From contig CP136064.1 in NCBI GenBank assembly GCA_032622095.1, forward strand, positions 43,358,989-43,422,988: a DNA stretch of 64,000 bases, read 5' to 3'. A program made the position numbers and the translations under genes. Source of the stretch: Siphonodentalium dalli (lineage: Eukaryota; Mollusca; Scaphopoda; Gadilida; Siphonodentaliidae). Positions 55,677-64,000 of this stretch are shown in pieces (the first letter of the stretch is position 1; every line of letters starts with the position of its first letter). The notes under the pieces are model-generated. The model had not been told where the DNA came from. It searched no databases and saw only the letters and a list, made by a program, of their open reading frames with translations.

Positions 55677-57381
55677 CACCTGTTATTTGTGAAAACGAGT
55701 CCGAAATGAGATATCTGTCAATCGTAAACTTATTTTTGCGCTGAAAAGCCATACTGCAGGGATTGCCTGCTTATGCGATTTATAGCGGCGGTAATTTGAA
55801 TGATGGTGAAATCGTTCAGACTATCGAACGCGTAGCTTATTCAATAGTCTGGTGTTAATAAGACTGCTTAGATCTCAATTCTGTATAAAATGTGCGCTCC
55901 GTCAGCTGATGAACCGAATCTCGATACTCTTGTGTGTAGTTCGGTATTTCGTCACGGAGATTCTTTCGCTTCTTATTTGGTACATTTGATTAATTGTTCA
56001 CATGCCGTAAATCCATTGGTCCATGGGGACACTCCAAAATTTGACTTTTACTGTGAGGGCTTACCAATCATATCGTGAACACTTATCGATTGGGATATAA
56101 ATATATAGTAGAAATTATAATGGAATTATTCATACATTGTTAAGTACGAACGAACTTGATGCGAACAATTAGATAGGAGGGAATATTAAACTCGTAGCAT
56201 GAATCTATATAGTGGGCCACTCACACAGTGCATGGATTCTTCCACGCCGTATATAATGGGTACAATTTTATCGAGATATATCAGCTTGATGAACCTGTTT
56301 AGTCCAGTGCATTTATTGTTCAATGAACCTCAAAATAATTTAAACAAAAAGTTTCTCAGTGGGGGAATAAGTACACTAACCAATCACAAACATCATACTA
56401 ACAATAACAAAGAATCAAGAAAAGCGAAATTGGTGAATTTTGTGAAATAATTTGTCAAACTTGATTTGGTAAAATACTCAATTTATGGCTTTTCAAGAAT
56501 GTTTTTAAAAAACATTTGACAATGCCTTACATTTGTATAACGATTGTGCAGAGTACACATCCTGATGACAGAAAACCTTCCCCAGATACGTTGAGTATTT
56601 TTGGAGTTATGTGCCTCCAAAATTGGAAGTTTATCTAATTTCAGGGCCTCAATTTCTCAAAATCAGTTAAAATCTATGGTATTGTATTTATTGAACTAAA
56701 GTTCAATGAAAGGATTTCACATTTTAGCTCTATGTTGTGCACAAAAATGATTTCTATGATTGAGAGGACAAAAATATTCTCAAACAAAATGTGTGTTCCA
56801 TTGTATGGACAAATTTGCCTGTGATCCAGAACAGGCATGATGAAATAGAATATTTGAGGTCATACAACTTAATAAATATATATCCATATCCCCTGGTTAC
56901 ATGGTTAAACTCACTGAAGGAATTTACAAAATCACGATGTGGAAATTCAACTTATGGCCCTACGATTCCTTGGTATTGATTCTTTTCTAAAAAATGCCAT
57001 TTTGGGGCATTTTTCTCCAATGTTAAAGGTTATGTAAAAACAGTAAAAAATAATGTGCGATTAATTTGTAAAATCATTTGACCTTTCCTTCTAATACACT
57101 TTAGTGTTGAAATAATAGACTTATATTGGATATGTCAATGATTGTCACTGAACTTGATTTCACTCATTTTTCTGGAAACTGACTCCAAATTTGAATATCT
57201 GAAAAATGGGGTAGGGGGACCATTTTGACAAATCTCATAAAACATGGATCTTGGTGAATAAGACTTCACCATCACCAGCTCCTACAAACTTATTCTTTCA
57301 TACAGAGTGTACAGCTTCATATTTAGAGCTGAGATCCTTTTCATTGCAACCCGATGGCCAATCATTATTTCGGGGTTCTAT
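55677..57381. other. No recognisable gene
   Basis: Unassigned. Short ORFs at 55.9, 56.2 and 56.8 kb have no motif. Confidence 0.45.
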
Positions 57382-57485
57382 ATAACATGCCGATAAAGTT
57401 CTAAATAAACTCCACTAAAGTACTAAACTTTATTATGCAAGAATAATCTACACAGACTGGAATAAAACAACCATTTGTCTCCAAT
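57382..57485. repeat. ~104-bp direct repeat, left copy
   Basis: ataacatgccgataaagttc ... acaaccatttgtctccaat. It recurs at 60,528-60,632 with few differences. The pair flanks the fold-back element at 57.6-60.3 kb but at unequal distances, so it is not that element's target duplication. Confidence 0.9.
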
Positions 57486-57621
57486 AAATATAAAATTGTA
57501 GCAAGATCACAGCCTTTTGTGATTACACCTACCCCATTATCAATGTTCAAATATGGAGTCAGTTTCTTGAAAAATATGTTGATTGGCATAACCAATGTAA
57601 TCATATTTTTCCAACACTACG

Positions 57622-60272
57622 GTCCGAATCGGCATCTCTGGTTTAGACTAGGTTTTATTCTAAACCACGTTTTACTCCAGTTTAAACTAGGTTTAAGTAG
57701 GAGTAAAACTAGGTTTTATGGGAGTAAAACTGGCTTTTAGTGTAGTTAAACCCAGTTTTGTGATAAACTCAGTTTTAGTTTGTGGAATTCGATCTTAATT
57801 AAAACTAGGTTTTATTGACGTGATAAAGTTATGGTAATATTACTAATTGTTTGTTGTGAATTGGCTATATAATCATCAGTATAAACTTCGGTATATATGA
57901 TTTATACGTACCATACGTCTGGTCTCGAAAATATACCTTTAAATATACTTTGAAAAAACATCAAAGTTAAACCACCCTACCTCAGGTTTTACTAAAACCT
58001 AGTTTTGTGGGTTCAATTATTCGGTCGATTTTTTTCGCCCAGTATTGATGTTGTTTCTTCGCGTATATGGGAGTGTTTATTTTGAATTGGGGAGGCGTTA
58101 ATGCTCGGGCGTTTGTCACTCAATGTACATGCAGGAGAGTCTTAGTGGAATTCGGGGAGGCGATGTCGGTACATATGAGATAAACTCTAACAAAATAGGT
58201 GCCAGTGTGATGGATGATTTATTGCTATATATGTTAGTTTGCAATTCGCTCGTTCGGATGTCGCTTTGGCGACTGAGAGCATGGAGGGATCGGATTGATC
58301 AGCTTGACACGTTAGACACGAACATGACTTTTGAAACTGATTCCTTATTCACAAAAAGGTATCTTTCGGTCAATTTGACGCATGGGTTGGTGGTCCGCCC
58401 AAATACCCAATAGAGACACCCCAGCCCCCACCCGGGGGTGGTAACGGCCACCCTGAGGGGAATGGTATGGATTATGGACCATTTTGGAGAACTGTAAGGA
58501 TTTCGGCCAATGTGATGGTATGGGTGGGTGGTCCGCCCCAAATAACCCATAGAAACACCACCCCTCACATTCGGGGGGGGGGGGGGTACCACCCGAGGGG
58601 GTGAACATGTGATATGGACCATTTTCGAGACCGGTATGGATTTCGGCCAATTTGACGGCATGGATGGATGCCCGCTCAAATGTCCCATAGAAACAGCCCA
58701 CCCCTCAACCCTGGTGAACCACCACAGGAGGTGAAAAAATGGGGTATGGACCATTTTCGAGAACGGTAAGGATTTCGGTCAATTTGACGTCAGGAGTGGG
58801 TAGCAGCCCGCTCCAACTACCCTCTAGAAACACCCTCACCCTGGTGAAATGGGGTATGGACCATTTTCGAGAACGGTGGGTGGCACACCCCAAATTCCCC
58901 CCCTAGAAACACCCCAACCCACACCGGGGTCCATACCCCATTTTCACCCGCTAGGATATAACCACCCGCGATGAGGGTGGGGGTGTTTCTATGGACTATA
59001 TTTGAGGGTCGGCCGCCCACCAATGCCGTCATATTGGCCGAAATCCTTGCCTTTCTCGATAACGGTCCATACCCCATTCCGACACCCGGTTAGGGGTGGG
59101 GGTGTTTATGTGAGGTATTTTGGCGGCCACCTACACATGACGTTATATTGACCGGCAGAGGCATGTTATTTGCGAATAAGGAATAAAATGCTCCATGCCC
59201 CATTCTCACCCCAGCAGGGTGGTACCACCAGGGATGAGGGTAGGGTGTTTCTATGGGATATTTGGAGCGGGCCACACACCCCTGTCGTCAAATTGGCCGA
59301 AATCCTTACCATTCTCGAACATGGTCCATATCCCATCTTCACCCCTCGGGTGGTAACACACCCCACCCCGCCCGGATGTGAGGGGTGGAGTGTTTATAGT
59401 GGTTATTTGAGGTACCATTCCCCGGGGTGAGGGCTGGGTGTTTCTATTCGGTATTTGGGCTTACCCCATTTGCACCTCCTCGGTGGCACCCCCCCCCCCC
59501 CCGGTGAGGGGTGATGGGGGGGGGGATTCTATGGTGTATTTTGATCGGGCCACCCACAGGGTTCGCGCTGGCCCAAAATTCCCAGGTGCCAACACTGTTG
59601 GCAATTGCATCAGTTTTAGAGCCATTTAATACTTTTTTCCGACCAATATTGTTTGGTGCCACTTTTGAATTTGGTTTTCCCACCCACTCCTGCTGCCAAA
59701 TTAATTAGCCTAAATCCTAACCGTTCTCGAAAATGGTCCATACCCAAGTTCTCCCGGAGTGAGGGGTGATGTTTCTATCGGGTATTTTGGGACCACCAAT
59801 TCATGTCGTCAAATTCGCCGAAATCCTTCCCGTTCTCGAAAATGGTCCATATCCCATTTTCACCCGTCCGGATGGTACCCCCGGGGGATGGGTGCTGGTG
59901 TTTCTATTGGGTATTTGTGGCGGGGCCCCATGCCCCATGCCCTCAAGAGATATTTTTGAGTTCAAAAGTCATGTTCATCCATGATATTAGATAATATCTA
60001 ACCGCTGTACAACAGACCGTGCATTCGTCGTGATTTCTCAAAGCGTACGGGTTATTCGCCTGATTAGGAGATTAGATAGCGACAACAGGTCGCGTGACCG
60101 GACAATGCATTGAAAAGTAGCGATAATAAACAGACAGACCATGCACCATGTCCTTGCAATTGGACAAGTGTGGCCCACAGTTAACGCAATCGATCAAATA
60201 TATGTCGTTCCAGCGGTGGAGTAAAACTGGTATAGTTTAAACTAGGTCTAAACTGGAGATGCCGATTCGGAC
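57622..60272. mobile_element. 2.65-kb fold-back element with tandem-repeat arms, CTACG flanks
   Basis: The ends gtccgaatcggcatctctgg-tttagac (57,622) and its complement (to 60,272) match at 25 of 27 bases. ctacg lies directly outside both (57,617-57,621 and 60,273-60,277), a 5-bp target duplication. Subterminal DNA holds repeated aaactaggttttaa words (57.64-57.80 kb; again near 60.22-60.25 kb). Further in are matching inverted blocks (gaacatgacttttgaa at 58,321 and its complement at 59,970) and then a tandem array that switches direction at about 58.93 kb. Arms made of tandem repeats recall Foldback/Galileo elements, but those duplicate 7-9 bp, so placement is open. No transposase. Confidence 0.85.
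58400..59960. repeat. Inverted arrays of a ~110-140-bp repeat
   Basis: The unit atggaccattttcgagaacg-gtaaggatttcggccaatttga ... cacccc...gggtggtaac occurs about four times in one direction (from 58,476, 58,616, 58,746, 58,856) and four or more times in the other (cggtccatacc near 59,064, 59,322, 59,733, 59,844). C and G runs (58,574; 59,490; 59,515) lie inside. The longest ORF of the region (58,299-58,754, - strand, 151 codons) repeats with the unit and overlaps others in all frames, so it is not a gene. Confidence 0.85.
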
Positions 60273-60527
60273 CTACGTGTTTTAGGAGGAACGTCTTTAA
60301 TGATTTTACACATTAGACACTAATTGTATTTCATTGTTATTTACTATTTGTGCCAAACAAACCTTTAAAATGAACAAAAGCAGTCGAGAATGGCATTTAT
60401 TGGAAAAGAGTCAATACTGAGGATCCACAGGGCCATAATTTCATTTTGGCACATAATTGTTTACCAATTCCAGCACAATGTATTTACCCTAGTATATTTA
60501 AGAGGAGAAACACAAGTTATATATATA

Positions 60528-60632
60528 TAACATGCCCATCAAGTTCTAAATAAACTCCACTAAAGTACTAAACTTTTTATTATGCAAGAATAATCTACAC
60601 AAACCGGAATAAAACAACCCTTTGTCTCCAAT
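60528..60632. repeat. ~104-bp direct repeat, right copy
   Basis: Matches 57,382-57,485 (gttctaaataaactccacta, attatgcaagaataatctac). The flanking DNA differs on both sides. Confidence 0.9.
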
Positions 60633-60880
60633 GACTAGAATAGTGTGGCAATAATATATATATAGTTCAGGTAATGAGAAACATGATGTAAAAAGAAATC
60701 TATTTAATATTGTTATCTAGAGGCCAGTAGTGCGTTATGCACTCATCAGTAGACATACACACAATAATTTCACTGTTTGTAACTTATCTCCATCTGTATG
60801 ACGACGTCACAAAGCCTACGGGGAATGACTCCGAATTGCTTCCACCCGTTTGACATCATATTAAGCGTTCAACTTTGGTG

Positions 60881-61002
60881 AATAGCGATCAATGAATATA
60901 TCTTCTTGAGATGTCCTATTGATAGTATCTTGTGTGAACATTTTGTAGAATGGGATACTATCAATAGCACATCTCAAGAAGATATATTCATTGATCGCTA
61001 TT
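60881..61002. repeat. Near-perfect hairpin, 49-bp arms
   Basis: aatagcgatcaatgaatata ... gatagtatc (60,881-60,929) and its complement (60,954-61,002) differ at one base. The 24-bp loop is ttgtgtgaacattttgtagaatgg. No flanking duplication, no ORF. Confidence 0.95.
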
Positions 61003-61273
61003 CAATCATTTTATCATGAATATTGAAACGCAATAATTGAAATCCTCGTTTAGAAAACGTGATCAAGGGAGATTACTTCCAGAGGAACACATCATAAAAC
61101 GTATATCTAGGAAAGAGCGTACTTGTCGTTTTTCAACCCACAATAAAACATGAACAAAACATCACGCGCTGCACGCTGCCATGTGTTATTCCACGATAAC
61201 GAAGTTTATTGGTTCCATGCGTCCGCCCGTAAACACTTAGGAGATATCTATCTCAGTAATCATACTATTATCC

Positions 61274-61338
61274 CGGATTTAAGTTATATTCGGTACTCTC
61301 ATGAGAGTACCGAGAGTACCGAATATAACTTAAATCCG
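61274..61338. repeat. Perfect hairpin, 27-bp arms
   Basis: cggatttaagttatattcgg-tactctc (61,274-61,300) and its exact complement (61,312-61,338) are separated by atgagagtacc, itself able to pair with the arm ends. Confidence 0.95.
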
Positions 61339-61770
61339 CATAAGTGACAATAAGCAAGGATCTGAGTCTGGATCGGTTGTTATGGCACAATTACGGACAA
61401 CTTTTGTTTTCTGTGTCGCAGTCATCATAGATCATGGTTGAATGCACGTTTGTATCCTCGTTAGGTAAAGCATATATACGGAGGAATATCCTCAGGCAAC
61501 AAGTTGTATCAACGCATGGATGCATCTTCTGCAGTTATGACAATTCGAGACAAAATACGCTCGTGTCTGCATCTTTCTCATTCTAGATCTAATTTTGATA
61601 AAGAATTTGTCCATTCATGCCTACTTTCTAAAAAGAATGTAGAATAAGGCACCTATAAAGCGTCGATTCTAATATCTATATCTTAGTTTTCAAATGTTTT
61701 ATTATGCCTTAGCCATAAATCAATATGTAACATAAGCGCATTAGTGAGTTAACAAAATAGTATTAGTTAC

Positions 61771-61834
61771 ATGATGATGATGATGATGATCATGATGATG
61801 ATGAAGATTATGATAATGGTGATGAAGATGATAT
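61771..61834. repeat. ATG/GATGAA trinucleotide microsatellite
   Basis: (atg)n interrupted by atc, aag and att triplets. The methionine-rich ORF beginning here is an artefact of the tract. Confidence 0.95.
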
Positions 61835-62630
61835 ATTTGTGGTTATGGTGCTATATACACTTATTTACATTGTTGGACCCCCGGTATGTCATCTTTTTAC
61901 TAATTCATACATGTGTTTACTCGTGTACATCTGGTTCGCAAATTATTGCATCGCATAAATCTGATGACATTTAAATTAGCATCTATAATTTCTCGTGTCC
62001 ATTGAACGACTTCAGTCAATCTATCTGCCAGTTCATCAATCAGAATCACGATGATCGCGGTTGGTTGCCTTTGATTGACTGTGTTTGATTGGGCAGAGCA
62101 CTTGGCTACTACAATAGAATGTCTTGTTCTCTCACACGCAAGTTTTGTCTTGGTCTTCAGACATGTATCTACCATGTGCACATGTGCGTGTTATCACGAC
62201 AGGCAAGTCAATTTGTATTATGTCAGGTCATAATTATGTCATGCATATCTACGAATAATATAATGTCAGGTATATTGCTTGTTGTATATGTATAATTGGT
62301 CACTTGTATATTTGCGAATCCTGAGTGTATTATTTCCAATATTCTCTTAAAGATAGCTTCGGGTACACACACACACGCGTTTTAAGACGCTCAAATTTTC
62401 CAATGCGATGAGTCCATAAAATTTGCTCAGATTTGGAAATTCCCAGTAATAAGCGGGAATATATTTCTCTCGTAACTCCTGAAATCTTTTGCATTAGTCA
62501 TTGCCGACCCGATTAATCCACCTCAGAAAATAAATAAGCCTGAACGAAAAGCCATGCACCCTTGTAAGGGATAGGGGTGGGGTGCACTTGATTTAAATAT
62601 ATGTATTATCAAATAATGTGTGGTAAATAT
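61835..62630. other. No recognisable gene
   Basis: Unassigned. ORFs at 61.9-62.3 kb overlap on both strands without motifs. Confidence 0.4.
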
Positions 62631-62666
62631 ATGATTTTCGACAACTAAGGCCTCACGTGCCTTTAA
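62631..62666 (+). mobile_element. TTAA MITE, terminal fragment
   Basis: atgattttcgacaactaagg-cctcacgtgccTTTAA is the last 36 bp of the 500-bp MITE. The rest is missing. Confidence 0.85.
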
Positions 62667-64000
62667 AATATTTATCGACCTATTTAGATACTGAGAAAAA
62701 TTCAGAGGCGAATAATAGTATGTGTATTTTGGAGCGCAAACCGCCGAGTGGCTTTAAATACAAAGTATTGCTATAAATAAAATGGATTTACTTGTGTGTC
62801 TTGTATGCCAGTTTTATTGCCTATGTTGGGGTCAATACATGTGACATAGAAAACTACATCACACTGGCTCCCAACTGGGTGACATTTGGCCTGGAGTGGA
62901 CATAGTCGTGCTATTGGTTTGGTTGTCCAGCCCATCATGAATTGTGGATCGACATCAATTGTTATAACAGAGATGATGTGTTCGTTTGTATAGATCTAAA
63001 TACGCGAACGATTGCATACATGTATATAACGGATCCAGGGAATTATGGCATTAAGGTCTCGCGGGTTACTGGTGTGTACGGATGCATATAAGAACAGTCG
63101 TCATTCCCTTAATAACCAGAGGCAAGTCCGGCCGCCAGGTCACGGATGCGTGTTTTGGCGTATAAAGTTTTTTTCTCTGCGGATTTTGTAAATTCAGGTA
63201 TCCGACATCAATATTTTATCGGCTGGCCATCTGTCAGCCTTGAGCAATTTTTTTTTTTGCGCCCTAAAAAGTATACCCCCCCCCCCAATTTTTTCCCAGA
63301 CGTAAAACCAGTAACTTGGAATTTGTTGCAAATTCACATGACTAATCATGCTGTTTGGAACCGGTTCAGTAAAATGACTTTATTTTGTATTTTATATATT
63401 AACTGATCATAGGAGCAATTAAATATGCAATTATTGGGGTCCTATCCACTTGTGATCCATCACAAATTCGATTTTACAGAATAGTCCAGGAGATATTGGT
63501 AGACCTCTGCACCCCCCCCCCCAGGACTTAACTTCACCTCACTAATTTTCTTCCTTAAGGTCTCCTCTTATTTATTTTCACTTGTTAACAAGAAAAAAAA
63601 GTGGCCGCAGAGACTCCAGACAAGATGGCGTCCATCATGGCGGCCATTTTTTGTATATGCACCAGGTCTCTTTGATCGCCGTTATAGTAAAGATGATGTC
63701 ACATGCGGTCTTGTTTTCCGTTCGATTCGTTATGGTAATATACAACCCTTACAAATTAGCAAAAAATCCGACACAAAAATCCAATATGGCGGCCAAGATG
63801 GCCGCCGAAATGTGAAAAATTGCTATTTTTCGGACATTTCACCACCTTTCGTTTGTCTCTGTGGGAAAATATTGGCACCTTGACGCGATTTTATACATTT
63901 ATCGTCTAGAAGAGTCATTGGCGAACACAAGGGGACCATAATATACATTCCTTGACGGATATTTTTGTCCGATATCACGTTTTCCCAAATGCCGGTATAA
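62667..64000. other. No recognisable gene; C-runs and NATGGCGGCC words
   Basis: Homopolymer C-runs at about 63,279 and 63,510. Words of the type aagatggcgtccatcatggc / ccaatatggcggccaagatg (63.62-63.65 and 63.78-63.81 kb) look like related short repeats. The 86- and 77-codon ORFs here have no motif. Confidence 0.45.

Noticed and set aside
58299-59994. Long overlapping ORFs (up to 151 codons) on both strands
   Set aside because: They lie in the tandem arrays of the fold-back element, repeat with the DNA unit, and are open in many frames at once. No domain is visible.
57382-60632. LTR retrotransposon reading of the 104-bp direct repeats
   Set aside because: No TG...CA ends, primer-binding site, polypurine tract or gag-pol ORF; the DNA between is explained by the fold-back element.
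1-64000. CRISPR arrays, operons, ribosome binding sites
   Set aside because: The spaced repeats are minisatellites or element cores, and nothing in the window looks prokaryotic.

Overview
This window reads as eukaryotic, almost certainly invertebrate, nuclear DNA that is AT-rich and saturated with mobile elements. I find no complete host gene, no rRNA or tRNA, and no prokaryotic organisation. The repeat styles suggest a marine invertebrate, most likely a mollusc or another lophotrochozoan: Helitron-like elements with 120-bp core repeats and GTCT tracts, and arrays with the 'aagtcgaaaaagggccgtaactcatg' type of core followed by ACGG tracts. That placement is inference from repeat style, not from a marker gene.

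Layout. 1-388 holds Helitron-like ends. 2,220-11,960 is a decayed APE-endonuclease non-LTR retrotransposon (+ strand), split inside its reverse transcriptase by about 5.7 kb of inserted DNA; the insert carries a 484-bp tandem duplication, a minisatellite and an old TTAA MITE. 12,093-15,984 is a head-to-tail array of six Helitron-like elements on the - strand. 16-26 kb is mostly unassigned DNA with fold-back elements, hairpins and a young TTAA MITE. 27.6-28.6 kb and 32.4-33.6 kb are two pearl-like tandem-core elements. 29.0-32.2 kb is a second non-LTR relict (- strand), split by a 1.26-kb fold-back element with an 8-bp target duplication. 35.6-37.8, 39.5-41.6 and 52.1-54.2 kb are three - strand copies of one gag-like (CCHC zinc-knuckle) retroelement, none followed by a reverse transcriptase. 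41.6-42.5 kb is a relict Crypton tyrosine recombinase. 43.7-44.1 kb is a 51-bp minisatellite. 45.0-49.9 kb is a fold-back element of about 5 kb with inverted arms of about 1.1 kb and a degenerate ORF inside. 50.0-51.8 kb is a nested inverted element built from GCG-containing words. 57.6-60.3 kb is a fold-back element whose arms are tandem repeats, flanked by CTACG. The final 4 kb shows two near-perfect hairpins, a microsatellite and otherwise nothing recognisable.

How the parts relate. The elements are nested and can be ordered in time. The two retrotransposon relicts are oldest. Into them went fold-back elements and TTAA MITEs. Three 500-bp TTAA MITE copies (21.4, 34.2 and 55.2 kb) appear identical by eye and so are probably recent. 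One MITE sits in gag-like copy B at a site that is empty in copy C, which shows the TTAA target directly. I could not run alignments; identities and boundaries come from reading the sequence and should be taken as good to a few bases where a target duplication is quoted and to tens of bases otherwise.
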